Shown here: positions 18,536-27,530 of the stretch, one piece after another
Position numbering within the stretch: position 1 is the stretch's first letter
Layout: every line of letters starts with the position of its first letter
Source: Pontibacillus yanchengensis Y32
Lineage (GTDB): Bacteria; Bacillota; Bacilli; Bacillales; BH030062
Assembly (NCBI RefSeq): GCF_000770635.1
Contig: NZ_AVBF01000039.1
Location: 1 to 37,950 of the forward strand
DNA: 37,950 bases
Direction of reading: 5' to 3'
Notes under the pieces: generated by a model
What the model saw: the letters and a program-made list of their open reading frames with translations, nothing else
The model's database searches: none
Told to the model about the DNA's origin: nothing
Translations under genes and position numbers: made by a program

Positions 18536-18937
18536 ATGGACATGAGAATTTGCGTGATTAATATCTATGTAAGCGACTTGGATTTTGCAATTGAATGGTA
18601 CAGGGAAGTTCTCAACTTAAATGTATCGGATGATCACAATAATTATCCGATAGCGGTAGACTTAGAGACTGACAATGACTTGAGACTCTTATTGCATAAA
18701 GCTGAAAAAGATACACAAGTGGATGTTTGGAGAGAATCCTCAACTATTCTAACATTTGAAGTTCCGAATATACGCGAGAAGATGAAAGATTTAACGGAAA
18801 AAGGTGTGAAACTAATGAACGAAGAGCCGCAATGGTATCCTGATGGAGGCGAAAGAATTGCCTTCAAAGATCCATTTGGCAATGTTCACGAATTAGCTGA
18901 ATTACGTTCTAGAGCTGCGCCAAAAGACAGGATGTAA
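18536..18937 (+). CDS. VOC-superfamily (glyoxalase-fold) protein
   Basis: 133 residues, a single vicinal-oxygen-chelate domain made of two beta-alpha-beta-beta-beta modules: first ICVINIYVSDLDFAIEWYREVLNL, second ILTFEVPNIREKMKDLTEKGVK, ending in AFKDPFGNVHELAE, the usual C-terminal metal-side motif with E/H ligands. Members include glyoxalases, dioxygenases and antibiotic-binding proteins; nothing in sequence or neighbours fixes the substrate. AAAGGAGG lies about ten bases before the ATG. Transcribed alone, with a terminator after it. Confidence 0.85.
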   Translation: MDMRICVINIYVSDLDFAIEWYREVLNLNVSDDHNNYPIAVDLETDNDLRLLLHKAEKDTQVDVWRESSTILTFEVPNIREKMKDLTEKGVKLMNEEPQWYPDGGERIAFKDPFGNVHELAELRSRAAPKDRM

Positions 18938-18961
18938 GAACAATTAATTAATATAGACGAA

Positions 18962-18996
18962 AGCCTCGATTCCAATTACAGGGTCGAGGTTTTTTA
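18962..18996 (+). terminator. Terminator after the VOC gene
   Basis: CCTCGA and TCGAGG pair around a 14-base loop and are followed by six T residues. Confidence 0.8.
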
Positions 18997-19045
18997 ATGG
19001 CAAACTTTGACTATACTAAAAGTAAAAAATGCTGGAGGAACAGTT

Positions 19046-20050
19046 ATGAGCATCCATACGTTTTTTCAATGGTATTTTCGAACTCCTGTTTTTCTCCGAC
19101 TTTTGCTAACCGTATCCTTTTTCATGATTTTATTTGGAATGATCATTCATTGGATAGAGCCGGAAGTCTTCCCAACAATTTTTGATGGAATCTGGTGGGC
19201 TATTATAACAGGTTCAACGGTTGGGTATGGAGACTTTGTTCCCGTTACCATTATCGGAAGAATATTTGGCATCTTACTCATCATTGCTGGAGGAGGCCTT
19301 GTAACGTTTTACATGGCAACGGTTTCGGCATCTACTGTAAAATATGAGAATGACCTTTCAGAAGGTAAAGTAGAATATCGAGGTACAGGACACGTTATTT
19401 TTATTGGATGGAATGAACGCACGAAGCAGTTAATTGACATGATTCGTGAGTTTGCACCTGATGAAAAGGTTGTATTGGTGGACAGTACGTTAGAAAACAT
19501 CCCTTATAAAGAGTATTCAATTCATTACGTGCAAGGAAATGGATCGGAAGACGAAACACTAAAGAGAGCGAATATTAATCAAGCAAGAGCAGCAATCATC
19601 ACCTCTGATCCTTCCATGAAAGAAAGACAGGCTGACCAAGCAAGCATTCTTGCCACGGTGGCAATACGAGGAATGAATGCTGATATATTTATCATTACAG
19701 AGATTCTCACAAAAGAACAAATTACCAATGCAAAAAGAGCTGGAGCGAATTCAATTATACGTTCCAATGACTTTATGAGCACCTTATTTTTTCATGAGCT
19801 ATATCGAAAAGGACATATCAAACCATTTGATACACTTGTTAGCCAGTTATCCACACAACAATACAAGCAAATAGAAGTGCCTGATGAATTGGTTGGAGAA
19901 ACATTTCAATCCTGTTCGTTTAAATTTATGGAGCAAGAAGAATTATTGTTAGGAATAGAAAAAGCCGGAGAGATTAAAATCAATCCTCCAGCTAAGTTAA
20001 CACTAGATAAATCAGACCATTTACTTGTGTTGTCTGCATTAAGACAATAA
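19046..20050 (+). CDS. yugO: Potassium channel with RCK domain (YugO type)
   Basis: 334 residues: one short two-helix ion channel pore, with helix 1 at about 19-37, selectivity filter TVGYGD at 58-63 and helix 2 at about 68-90, followed by a TrkA-N/RCK domain from about 107 (GHVIFIGWNERTKQLI, a Rossmann-type nucleotide site) and a C-terminal TrkA-C-like end. It lets K+ out of the cell; in B. subtilis YugO mediates electrical signalling in biofilms. I chose ATG 19046 because GGAGGA lies seven bases upstream. It converges on yugN and the two coding ends overlap by 12 bases with no terminator between. The yugO-yugN-pgi order is as in B. subtilis. Confidence 0.92.
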   Translation: MSIHTFFQWYFRTPVFLRLLLTVSFFMILFGMIIHWIEPEVFPTIFDGIWWAIITGSTVGYGDFVPVTIIGRIFGILLIIAGGGLVTFYMATVSASTVKYENDLSEGKVEYRGTGHVIFIGWNERTKQLIDMIREFAPDEKVVLVDSTLENIPYKEYSIHYVQGNGSEDETLKRANINQARAAIITSDPSMKERQADQASILATVAIRGMNADIFIITEILTKEQITNAKRAGANSIIRSNDFMSTLFFHELYRKGHIKPFDTLVSQLSTQQYKQIEVPDELVGETFQSCSFKFMEQEELLLGIEKAGEIKINPPAKLTLDKSDHLLVLSALRQ

Positions 20051-20443
20051 CGTTCGCTCTAACTCTTGAACCAATTCTTTACCTGTATCCACGTATTCAG
20101 AGGGGAATTCTGCATCCGGGTCTACCGGCTCGGAAAATTGATCAAAAGAGGCTGTTTTGTTCCCAACATGCACATTGTCATCTAGTCCTCTTTGATATTT
20201 GTGAGAGAGTAAAAAAGGTTCTCCAAGTTGAACGGTGGCCTCTTTATCATCCAATTGTCCATTCACCACACTAAAGGGTACCCGAAGGAATTGGTAACCG
20301 ACTCGATCATCGATTTCATAATCGAATGAACCATGATCATAATCCCAGTTCCCCCCAATCACATAGCCAATTGGTTTTAATCGCTGCTCCAAATCGTATA
20401 AAGAAAAAACTTGCCCTTCAACCTTCGATGGAACGGGTATCAT
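20039..20443 (-). CDS. yugN: YugN-family protein
   Basis: 134 residues, soluble, acidic, with the YugN pattern EGQVFSLYDLEQRLKPIGYVIGGNWDYDHGSFDYEID near residues 9-44. The function of the family is unknown. I chose ATG 20443, with AAAGG ten bases upstream; the frame stays open for 54 more codons upstream, but these lie in the 20-base tandem repeat and are not protein. It lies between yugO and pgi as in B. subtilis. Confidence 0.88.
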   Translation of the reverse strand: MIPVPSKVEGQVFSLYDLEQRLKPIGYVIGGNWDYDHGSFDYEIDDRVGYQFLRVPFSVVNGQLDDKEATVQLGEPFLLSHKYQRGLDDNVHVGNKTASFDQFSEPVDPDAEFPSEYVDTGKELVQELERTLLS

Positions 20444-20537
20444 ACAATCCCTACCTTTCGTTTTTCTTAGCATATCCTTTTCATCTTTAATTACTCTATT
20501 TAGACTGAGAAATTGTGAACATGCGACCGATGAGCTT

Positions 20538-20617
20538 GCGGGCAAATTCTCCCGTTTCGGAGCATTATTTCGGATTTGGGAGCAACTTTTTCGATTTCCG
20601 AGCAAAATTTAAAATTT
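20538..20617. repeat. Tandem array of four 20-base units
   Basis: Units start at 20538, 20558, 20578 and 20598: gcgggcaaattctcccgttt, cggagcattatttcggattt, gggagcaactttttcgattt, ccgagcaaaatttaaaattt. The shared pattern is (c/g)GRGCA...(t)TT...GATTT. The array runs straight into a partial R1 copy. Related units occur at about 10096-10130. Confidence 0.75.
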
Positions 20618-20695
20618 GCGGCCCACAGGACCTGTGTTGGTTCGATGTTGCTGCGTGACGTAGCGATTTTATCGAACTTCCCCTAAATCCGTAGA
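20616..20695 (+). repeat. R1 repeat, partial copy (both ends missing)
   Basis: Matches the inner part of R1 from gcggcccacagg to the aatccg region. Its hairpins differ in compensating fashion: CACAGG/CCTGTG replaces CCCACA/TGTGGG, and GCTGCG/CGTAGC replaces GCTGCA/TGCAGC. Confidence 0.75.
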
Positions 20696-20719
20696 AGTTA
20701 AATTTCCTGGTGGAAGATA

Positions 20720-20980
20720 GAACAAAAGCGCAAGCGCCCGTTAAGCGACGTACAAACTGCGGCCCACAGGATGTGGGTTGGTTCGATGTTGCTGCACGAT
20801 GCAGCGAACTTAATCGAACTTCTTCTTAATCCTTTTGAGATAAAGGAAACACGAAGAGCGATAGCGATTCGATGTTGACTTATCGTAAGGAGGTGCAGGA
20901 AGTTTGCTAGTCGCTGGGCGCTGGAGCTGGATGTGGCCGCATCACTTTTTTAGTTATACACAAGCATTGAATTTTATAAT
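20720..20980 (+). repeat. R1 repeat, full copy 2 with 3' tail
   Basis: Nearly identical to the copy at 12675-12934, including the tail agttatacacaagcattg. It lies between the yugN start and the pgi terminator. The region 20444-21032 thus holds the tandem array, the partial R1 and this full R1, and no gene. Confidence 0.9.
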
Positions 20981-20995
20981 AGTACGCTAGACGAT

Positions 20996-21024
20996 AAAAA
21001 AGGCTATCCCAAATGGATAGCCTT
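20996..21024 (-). terminator. pgi terminator
   Basis: On the minus strand AAGGCTATCC and GGATAGCCTT pair around a five- to six-base loop and are followed by TTTTT, close to the pgi stop. Confidence 0.85.
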
Positions 21025-21032
21025 CGTTACGT

Positions 21033-22385
21033 TTATTTATTCAATCGTTTTTCTAATTCAGCTTTTTGATCCTCAAATCCTGGTTTACCTAATAGTGCGA
21101 ACATGTTTTTCTTATAGGCTTCTACTCCAGGTTGATCAAATGGATTTACGCCTAGTAAATAGCCACTAATAGCACATGCTTTTTCAAAGAAATACACCAT
21201 GTAGCCGAAGGTATATGCATCCAAAGAAGGTACATGTACGACAAGGTTTGGTACCTCTCCATCTGTATGGGCAAGTAACGTTCCTTCGTACGCTTTTTCA
21301 TTGACGTAATCTACTGTTTCTCCAGCTAAATAGTTGAGACCATCAAGATTTTGCTCATCTTCTTCAATGGTAATATCACTTTTTGGTTGCTCTACATGAA
21401 TGACGGTTTCAAATAGATCACGACGTCCATCCTGCACGTATTGACCCATTGAGTGTAAATCCGTTGAGAAGTTCGCAGATGCCGGGAAGATACCTTTTTG
21501 ATCTTTTCCTTCACTCTCTCCAAATAACTGTTTCCACCATTCGGAGAAGTATTGAAGCGATGGTTCGTAGTTTACAAGCATCTCAATAGACTTTCCTTTG
21601 TTATAGAGGACATTACGAACAGCTGCATATTGATAAGCAGGGTTATTTTCAAGTTCTGATTCACTTAGTTGTTTTTCAGCTTCTTGTGCACCACTCATCA
21701 TTTGCTGGATATCGATGCCACTAGCTGCAATTGGCAACAGTCCCACTGCTGTTAACACAGAAAAGCGTCCGCCTACATCATCAGGGATAACAAAGCTTTC
21801 ATAACCTTCTTCATTTGCTAACGTCTTTAATGCACCTTTTTGTCGATCTGTTGTTGCATAAATACGTCTTCTCGCTTCTTCCTTGCCATACTTCTTCTCT
21901 AAGAAGTCGCGGAAAACACGGAATGCAATCGCCGGTTCAGTGGTAGTCCCACTTTTTGAGATGACATTAATGGATACATCCTTACCTTCAAGAAGGTCGT
22001 ATAAATCATTCATGTAAGGAGCACTAATGCTATTCCCTACAAAAATAACTTGAGGAGTTTGACGTTGTTCTTTCGAAAGTTGGTTATAGAATGAATGATT
22101 TAACATCTCTAAAGCAGCGCGTGCGCCTAGATATGAGCCACCAATTCCAATGACTAACAATACGTCACTATCTGCTTTAATCTTCTCTGCTGATTTTTGA
22201 ATGCATGTAAATTCTTCTTTATCGTATTCACTTGGTAGGTTTAACCAACCTAAAAAGTCATTACCTGTTCCAGTTTTTTCGTGTAAAGCATGGTGCGCTA
22301 ATTTCACGTAGTCTTTCATGTAGCGAACTTCATGCTCCCCAAAAAAGGATAAAGCTTTTTCATAATCAAAACGAATATGAGTCAT
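21033..22385 (-). CDS. pgi: Glucose-6-phosphate isomerase
   Basis: Interconverts glucose 6-phosphate and fructose 6-phosphate in glycolysis. 450 residues, the short bacterial form. Sugar-phosphate-binding loops [14 protein letters not shown] and [14 protein letters not shown], signature [14 protein letters not shown], and the C-terminal signature [27 protein letters not shown] are all present. I chose ATG 22385 (MTHIRFDY) because GGAGGG lies six to seven bases before it; the open frame continues 21 codons upstream without a ribosome binding site. Neighbours match the B. subtilis yug region. Confidence 0.97.
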   Translation of the reverse strand: MTHIRFDYEKALSFFGEHEVRYMKDYVKLAHHALHEKTGTGNDFLGWLNLPSEYDKEEFTCIQKSAEKIKADSDVLLVIGIGGSYLGARAALEMLNHSFYNQLSKEQRQTPQVIFVGNSISAPYMNDLYDLLEGKDVSINVISKSGTTTEPAIAFRVFRDFLEKKYGKEEARRRIYATTDRQKGALKTLANEEGYESFVIPDDVGGRFSVLTAVGLLPIAASGIDIQQMMSGAQEAEKQLSESELENNPAYQYAAVRNVLYNKGKSIEMLVNYEPSLQYFSEWWKQLFGESEGKDQKGIFPASANFSTDLHSMGQYVQDGRRDLFETVIHVEQPKSDITIEEDEQNLDGLNYLAGETVDYVNEKAYEGTLLAHTDGEVPNLVVHVPSLDAYTFGYMVYFFEKACAISGYLLGVNPFDQPGVEAYKKNMFALLGKPGFEDQKAELEKRLNK

Positions 22386-22585
22386 ATATGTATCCCTCCA
22401 TGTTTTTGGCTCTAGATTCACTTTATCGAAACGGTTCCTCCAAATCAAGCACCATCCTTAATGTAAGCGAATACAAACAGAAATATTTCAATCAAATGCT
22501 TCTTTATGCTTATACTACCAAAATAGGAGATGTTTTTATTAAGAGAGATGCTTTGTTTACGTTTGTGTTGATTCTGGAATTAACC

Positions 22586-22807
22586 TAGCCTTGTTCAAGA
22601 TAAAAAGCATACCTTGAATAAGGAGTGTTTTGGTGCTGAGTGGTTGATTCGGTGGGAATTCACTCGCTTTCCGCGGACAATCGGTGAAGCCTCCTCGCAT
22701 GTTCCTCCGCGGAAAGCGAACCATTTCACCGCAGCCTCTTCCTCACAAAAGTAACGGATTCAGCTTCACCAGTTATTCAAAATTATGGAGCTTATATGGA
22801 AGAACAA
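22586..22807. repeat. R2 palindromic element with terminal inverted repeats
   Basis: The left end (22590-22621, ttgttcaagataaaaagcat onwards) and the right end (22772-22807, ending gcttatatggaagaacaa) are imperfect inverted repeats of about 35 bases. In the centre TCGCTTTCCGCGG (22664-22676) pairs perfectly with CCGCGGAAAGCGA (22707-22719). The right half contains the reverse complement of tccgttacttttgtgagga, also seen at 30506-30530 and 37925-37950. No open frame of note. The remaining DNA, 22386-22585, shows only the pgi leader. Confidence 0.8.
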
Positions 22808-22833
22808 TAACTAATTAACAACAAACTTAAACA

Positions 22834-22868
22834 CAAAAAAAGAGCAGATTGTCTTGCAATCTGCTCTC
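22834..22868 (-). terminator. Terminator after alcohol dehydrogenase gene
   Basis: On the minus strand GAGCAGATTG and CAAGACAATCTGCTC form a ten-base perfect stem with a short loop, followed by seven T residues. Confidence 0.85.
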
Positions 22869-22873
22869 CTTCC

Positions 22874-24040
22874 TTATTTCGATAAAGCTAATATTTTCTC
22901 AACATCTTCGTCATGTAGCTGCTTGAAGTTTCCAAAAGGTCCACGCTTCATAGCACGATCTACAATCAAGTCAAATTGGTCATCACCTATATCGTAATCA
23001 GCTAGTGTTTCTGGTGCTCCAATCGAAGTCCAGAATTCACGAAGACGATCAATTCCTTCTAAAGCTACTTCACGGTCGTCTTTTCCAACAGGATCTACTT
23101 CAAACACACGAACTGCCATCTGTTTGAAACGCTCTATATTATGATCCACATTATGCTTCATCCAATTAGGGAATAAAATGGCAAGCCCACCAGCATGAGG
23201 GATATCGTAAACAGCAGAAACAGCGTGTTCAATGTTGTGTGAAGCCCAATCTCCACGATATCCCATTTGAAGCATACCATTTAACGCGATTGTTCCAGCA
23301 TACATAATCGTTTCACGATGCTCATAAGAATCTAGATTTTCCATAAGCTTTGGAGCTGTTTCTATAACGGTTTTAAGTACTCCCTCTACCATTCGGTCTT
23401 GAACTGGAGCATTCGTTGGCTGGTGAAAATACTGTTCAAATAGATGGCTCATCATATCCACAATTCCATAAACGGTTTGATCTCTTGGAACCGACAACGT
23501 ATTTGTAGGATCAAGAATGGAGAAACGAGGGTTTGTAAATGGTGGCGCACCCCAACCATATTTCTCATTTGTTTCCCAATTTGTAATAACAGAACCAGCA
23601 TTCATCTCTGATCCAGTCGCAGCTATCGTTAAGACAGTGCCAAATGGAATTGCATCTTTAGGGGTTGCTTTACGAGTAACAAGATCCCATGCATCTCCAT
23701 CGTATTTGGCTCCTGTTGCAATTGTTTTAGAAGCGTCAATAACACTTCCTCCACCTACTGCAAGGATAAAATCGATATTTTCATTTTTACAAATTTCTAC
23801 GCCTTTTTTCACTGTTGCCAAACGAGGATTTGGTTCAACTCCAGATAATTCACTAATATTTACGTTTAACTCATTCAATTTATTGGTAACCTGATCATAA
23901 AGACCGTTACGTTTGATACTTCCTCCACCATAAACAAGAAGGACGTTTTGAACATGAGAAGGTATTTCTTCAGTAAGCTTTTCTAACTGTTCTTTTCCAA
24001 AGATTAATTTCGTTGGATTATAAAATACAAATGGTTCCAT
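22874..24040 (-). CDS. Iron-containing alcohol dehydrogenase (YugJ/YugK butanol dehydrogenase type)
   Basis: 388 residues of the group III (BDH) alcohol dehydrogenases, which reduce aldehydes to alcohols with NAD(P)H. Nucleotide-binding motifs [11 protein letters not shown] and [15 protein letters not shown] in the N-terminal half; metal-site residues in [11 protein letters not shown] and in [21 protein letters not shown] in the C-terminal half. B. subtilis has two tandem paralogues, yugJ and yugK, at this locus; here there is one. I chose ATG 24040, preceded by AAAGGGG; an upstream extension of 30 codons lacks a ribosome binding site. Confidence 0.92.
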   Translation of the reverse strand: MEPFVFYNPTKLIFGKEQLEKLTEEIPSHVQNVLLVYGGGSIKRNGLYDQVTNKLNELNVNISELSGVEPNPRLATVKKGVEICKNENIDFILAVGGGSVIDASKTIATGAKYDGDAWDLVTRKATPKDAIPFGTVLTIAATGSEMNAGSVITNWETNEKYGWGAPPFTNPRFSILDPTNTLSVPRDQTVYGIVDMMSHLFEQYFHQPTNAPVQDRMVEGVLKTVIETAPKLMENLDSYEHRETIMYAGTIALNGMLQMGYRGDWASHNIEHAVSAVYDIPHAGGLAILFPNWMKHNVDHNIERFKQMAVRVFEVDPVGKDDREVALEGIDRLREFWTSIGAPETLADYDIGDDQFDLIVDRAMKRGPFGNFKQLHDEDVEKILALSK

Positions 24041-24217
24041 ATTTAGTCCCCTTTCTTCTTCACAAATTCTATTATGCGCATTTTGAACATGTATTTCAAA
24101 AGAAATGCAACAACCTCCATTATTTACCATTTGACTGTCATGTTTTCATGCATACTTTTCTCAAAATAAGTCAAGCTAGTAAAGAATCAACTCTATGATG
24201 TAAGGAGGAATAGGAAC

Positions 24218-24454
24218 ATGAGTACTATTCAACGAATCGCTTTACTTTTAGTGATTATTGGTGCTGTGAACTGGGGACTTATCGGTTTGTTTCAATTTGA
24301 CTTAGTTGCTGCTCTATTTGGCGGAGGAGAACAAAGTGGTGCTTTTGCTCGTGTTATCTATACACTTGTTGGTATTAGTGGTCTAATTAACCTTGGGTTA
24401 CTATTCAAACCAAGTGAAGAAATGGCAGACCAGCCTGAACCAGAAGCAAAATAA
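24218..24454 (+). CDS. yuzA: YuzA-like DUF378 membrane protein
   Basis: 78 residues with two transmembrane helices: RIALLLVIIGAVNWGLIGLF at about 6-25, and a second at about 44-63 (VIYTLVGISGLINLGLLF). The NWGL motif is the DUF378 hallmark. Role unknown. AAGGAGG precedes the ATG. Convergent with yugI, and the two share the terminator at 24480-24513. Position between the butanol dehydrogenase and yugI is as in B. subtilis. Confidence 0.9.
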   Translation: MSTIQRIALLLVIIGAVNWGLIGLFQFDLVAALFGGGEQSGAFARVIYTLVGISGLINLGLLFKPSEEMADQPEPEAK

Positions 24455-24479
24455 CATAGATAAAGAGCAAGGAATGTAT

Positions 24480-24513
24480 AAAAAAATTCCGGTCACCATG
24501 ACCGGAATTTTTT
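24480..24513. terminator. Bidirectional terminator between yuzA and yugI
   Basis: AAATTCCGGTCA and TGACCGGAATTT form a near-perfect stem with runs of A before and T after, so it works in both directions. Confidence 0.9.
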
Positions 24514-24919
24514 ATTTACGATACGTATTTTCACGTTCTTTTGATTGGTCAATCCACTCATCAAGCTTATCTTTCAACGTGTTGAAGCCAGCTGGTGCAT
24601 CATCTTGTGATTGTACTTGATGATTTTGTTGCTGCTGTTGAGGCTTCTGTTTACGTTGCTTAGGCTGTTGCTGAGGAGCATCTTGTGTTGCACGAATGGA
24701 TAAGGAATATTTCCCTTTTTGTTCATCGATGTTTAAGATTTTAACTTTCACTTCATCTCCAACTGTAAGATGTTCATTAATATCTTTTACATATCCATGA
24801 GTAACCTCAGAAATATGAACTAATCCTTGTACTTCTTCATCTAGTGCAACGAACGCACCATATGGTTGAATACCTGTTACTTTACCGTCTATTACTTGAC
24901 CTTCTTCAAACTTTGCCAT
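24512..24919 (-). CDS. yugI: S1 RNA-binding domain protein, general stress protein 13 (YugI)
   Basis: 135 residues: one S1 domain (about 5-75) with GKVTGIQPYGAFVALDEEVQGLVHISE and SLSIRAT, then a Gln-rich linker (about 82-105) and a charged C-terminal helix KDKLDEWIDQSKERE. S1 domains bind single-stranded RNA; family members associate with ribosomes. B. subtilis YugI is known as general stress protein 13. The Gln-rich linker here is long and probably disordered. GGAG and related bases precede the ATG. Monocistronic. Confidence 0.92.
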   Translation of the reverse strand: MAKFEEGQVIDGKVTGIQPYGAFVALDEEVQGLVHISEVTHGYVKDINEHLTVGDEVKVKILNIDEQKGKYSLSIRATQDAPQQQPKQRKQKPQQQQQNHQVQSQDDAPAGFNTLKDKLDEWIDQSKERENTYRK

Positions 24920-24987
24920 GCTGAAACAACTCCCGATTTTTATATATTCTCGTTTTGATTAACGCAATTTATAATTTTATCATACTA

Positions 24988-25163
24988 TTGTCAATCAAGC
25001 AAAAGGGGTTTAAATCAAACCCTACTACTATTTTTAACATTGATTTTTTATTATTATCAAATTCAGGTTTAATTCCATCCAAAAGTGGAAATTATATTAA
25101 ATGTAAGACTTTCTCGTATTCCCCCTGTGAGGCAAAGCGTACATACCGCTTTGCTTTTTTTTT
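24988..25163 (+). ncRNA. Candidate small RNA ending at an orphan terminator
   Basis: A possible -35 TTGTCA (24988-24993) lies 17 bases from a weak -10 TAAATC (25011-25016), and a strong terminator ends at 25163. No convincing coding sequence with a ribosome binding site lies between, and no rightward gene ends here. A hairpin GGGTTT/AAACCC overlaps the proposed promoter, which weakens that part. The DNA from 25164 to 25378 shows nothing further. Confidence 0.25.
25132..25163 (+). terminator. Orphan intrinsic terminator
   Basis: GCAAAGCG and CGCTTTGC pair around a seven-base loop and are followed by nine T residues. The nearest rightward gene, yuzA, already has its own terminator 650 bases upstream. 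Confidence 0.8.
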
Positions 25164-25393
25164 GTTTAAAAATCTCCAATTCCTCACATGAATGATAACC
25201 CTATGAACAGTAAAACCTAAACAAGAATCCTCCCTCTTTTCAGTGAAAAGTACCTTGATTTTCTAAAGCAAACCCATTAAAGTGTTTAACTTTAACAAAA
25301 ATGGTTTATGAACAGTATAGGGGAACCTTTATCATTTCTGTTCTATACTATTTTGGAATAAATTGAAAAAAGCATAACGGAGGCGGAGTAACA

Positions 25394-26245
25394 GTGAATC
25401 AGTTTCACAAAGAACAAAAATGGTTAGCTCACAATGGGATTAATATCTCGTATCAATATTATTCCTCCTCTCCTGCACCAAAGCCTGCAATCGTATTTGT
25501 CCATGGATTATTTTCCTCTAAGTTTTGCTATCGCTTTATGATACCTGAGTTATTGGAACACTTTGATATATTCACGTTCGACTACCCTCCTTTTGGTGAT
25601 TCGGACAAAACCTGTACCTATCACTTCACGTATCAAAATTTCGCAAACATAATAGTGGAATTATTGGACAAACACAACATACCAAAAGCAACCATAGCAG
25701 GTCATTCTATGGGAGGACAGATTGCTCTTTTATGTGCTCATTTGTTTCCGGAAAGGGTTGAAAAACTTATTTTATTCGCTCCATCTACTTATATAAAGAA
25801 AGCAAATAAAATGATGCACACCGTTACAATGCTTCCTTTCTTCCCTTTTTTCTTGAAGCGATTTTTATATAAAAAAGGGGCCTATGAAGCATTACTCGAA
25901 TGTGTGTATGACCCTCAAATGATTAACAAAGAGATGATACAAGAATATATGCGTCCATTTTTAAAGGAAGAAATGTTTCAGTGCTTATCAAAAATGATAC
26001 GAGATCGAGAAGGGGATTTAACTTCCGAATATCTGCAAAAAATTAATTCAGAATGTCTTGTTTTTTGGGGAAAAGAGGATCGAGTACTCCCAGTTTCATT
26101 GGGATATCAACTTGTTCAAGATCTTCCAGCTGCGTCGCTTGAGACATTTGAGAAAATTGGTCACTTATTACCAGAAGAGATACCATATATTTTGACGGAT
26201 AAAATCAAACAATTTTGCACCCCGCAAAAAAGAGCGACCTCCTAG
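25394..26245 (+). CDS. yugF: Alpha/beta hydrolase (YugF type)
   Basis: 283 residues with a complete hydrolase triad: S105 (GHSMGG), D229 (WGKEDRV) and H257 (KIGHLLPEE); oxyanion-hole region FVHGLFSS. No signal peptide, so cytosolic. The substrate is unknown. The start is GTG 25394 with GGAGG about ten bases upstream. The last codons (RATS) are inside the terminator hairpin. B. subtilis yugF lies near patB in the same way, which supports the name, but the hydrolase family is too broad to be certain. Confidence 0.8.
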   Translation: MNQFHKEQKWLAHNGINISYQYYSSSPAPKPAIVFVHGLFSSKFCYRFMIPELLEHFDIFTFDYPPFGDSDKTCTYHFTYQNFANIIVELLDKHNIPKATIAGHSMGGQIALLCAHLFPERVEKLILFAPSTYIKKANKMMHTVTMLPFFPFFLKRFLYKKGAYEALLECVYDPQMINKEMIQEYMRPFLKEEMFQCLSKMIRDREGDLTSEYLQKINSECLVFWGKEDRVLPVSLGYQLVQDLPAASLETFEKIGHLLPEEIPYILTDKIKQFCTPQKRATS

Positions 26246-26260
26246 GGTCGCTTCTATTTT
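26226..26260 (+). terminator. Terminator overlapping the hydrolase stop codon
   Basis: GAGCGACC and GGGTCGCTTC pair around a short loop that contains the TAG stop codon, followed by TATTTTGTT. Confidence 0.8.
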
Positions 26261-26352
26261 GTTCTTTCTTTAAGTTCTTCTGCTTTTGTATCTACGTGTA
26301 GTTTCGGTATGATGATACTAGGTATAGCACTAATTAGAGGAGGTTATTATAC

Positions 26353-27525
26353 ATGTCACGTTTTAATCAAGTTATTGATCGTATGAACACACGCTCAGTG
26401 AAATGGGATCTTACAGAAAGTTTATTCAAAAATGATCAGGTCCTACCTATGTGGGTAGCAGATATGGACTTTCAAACACCTAAAGCTGTAACAGATGCTA
26501 TAGCTGAACGTGCAGCTCATGGAATTTTTGGATACACCATTACAGATGAAAAAATTCATCAATCCATCCAAAATTGGCTCTCCACTCAACATGATTGGGA
26601 TATTGATACAAAATGGTTATCCTTTAGTCCAGGTGTAGTACCTTCTTTACATACGATGATTGAGGCTCTTACAGATAAAGAAGATCCAATACTAATTCAA
26701 ACACCTGTTTATCCACCATTTTATGATGTAATAAAAAAGCACGAACGAACTATTGTAAAAAATCCATTACAACAACAAGATGGTAAATATGAAATTGATT
26801 TTAATGATTTCGAAGAAAAACTAAAGCAGGGTGTTAAAGCATTTATTCTATGCAATCCTCATAACCCAGTGGGGCGAGTGTGGACAAAAGAAGAACTTCA
26901 AAAAATGGCGGATCTTTGCCTGAAGCATGATGTATTGATTTTTTCCGATGAAATTCACGCAGATTTAGTTTTTCCTGGCCATAAACACATTCCTATTGCT
27001 TCCCTATCAGATGACATTGCAGAAGCGACTATTACATGTTTATCACCAACCAAAACATTCAACCTAGCTGGGCTACAAGTGTCCTATATTGTTACACCTA
27101 ATGCTGGCTATAGAAAGAAAATTAATGACCAATTCGGACTACAAGGTATTAAGATGCTTAACACCCTTGGTATCACGGCATTAGAAGCCGCCTATGACCA
27201 CGGTGATGAATGGCTTGAGGAGTTAATCGGAGTATTAGATGATCATAAGAAATATCTAATAGATACCATTCATTCTCATACAGACAAAGTCCAAGTCGTA
27301 GAACCAGAAGGAACGTACTTAGTATGGCTTGATTGTAGAGGCTTGGGATTATCTCATGAAGAACTAAAGACATTTATGCAGGAAAAAGCTAAGGTCGGGC
27401 TTAATGATGGTGCTTCTTTCGGTGAAGAAGGAGAAGGCTTCATGCGTATAAACATCGCCTGTCCACGCCCTATTTTAGAAGACGGCGTTCATCGTATTTT
27501 GGAAGCGATTGATAGTAAAGAGTAA
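26353..27525 (+). CDS. patB: PLP-dependent C-S lyase (PatB/MalY type)
   Basis: Cleaves cystathionine or related cysteine thioethers to homocysteine or thiols, pyruvate and ammonia. 390 residues of the fold-type I MalY/PatB aminotransferase-like family. The N-terminal MWVADMDF motif is diagnostic, CNPHNPVGRVW carries the conserved Asn, SDEIHADLV the PLP-contacting Asp, and SPTKTFNLAGLQ holds the PLP lysine K234. The Arg of MRINIACPRP binds the substrate carboxylate. GGAGG precedes the ATG. In B. subtilis patB is next to kinB; no kinB is seen here. The R1 copy begins five bases after the stop codon. Confidence 0.93.
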   Translation: MSRFNQVIDRMNTRSVKWDLTESLFKNDQVLPMWVADMDFQTPKAVTDAIAERAAHGIFGYTITDEKIHQSIQNWLSTQHDWDIDTKWLSFSPGVVPSLHTMIEALTDKEDPILIQTPVYPPFYDVIKKHERTIVKNPLQQQDGKYEIDFNDFEEKLKQGVKAFILCNPHNPVGRVWTKEELQKMADLCLKHDVLIFSDEIHADLVFPGHKHIPIASLSDDIAEATITCLSPTKTFNLAGLQVSYIVTPNAGYRKKINDQFGLQGIKMLNTLGITALEAAYDHGDEWLEELIGVLDDHKKYLIDTIHSHTDKVQVVEPEGTYLVWLDCRGLGLSHEELKTFMQEKAKVGLNDGASFGEEGEGFMRINIACPRPILEDGVHRILEAIDSKE

Positions 27526-27530
27526 ATAAG

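Noticed and set aside
20444-20605. N-terminal extension of YugN by 54 residues
   Set aside because: The extra codons lie in the 20-base tandem array and a ribosome binding site supports the ATG at 20443.
22586-22807. Rho-independent terminator for pgi or the alcohol dehydrogenase
   Set aside because: Both genes have their own terminators, and this palindrome lacks a T run and lies upstream of pgi.
24955-25191. Rightward open frame of 78 codons near yugI
   Set aside because: It has no ribosome binding site and reads straight through a strong terminator; better seen as non-coding.
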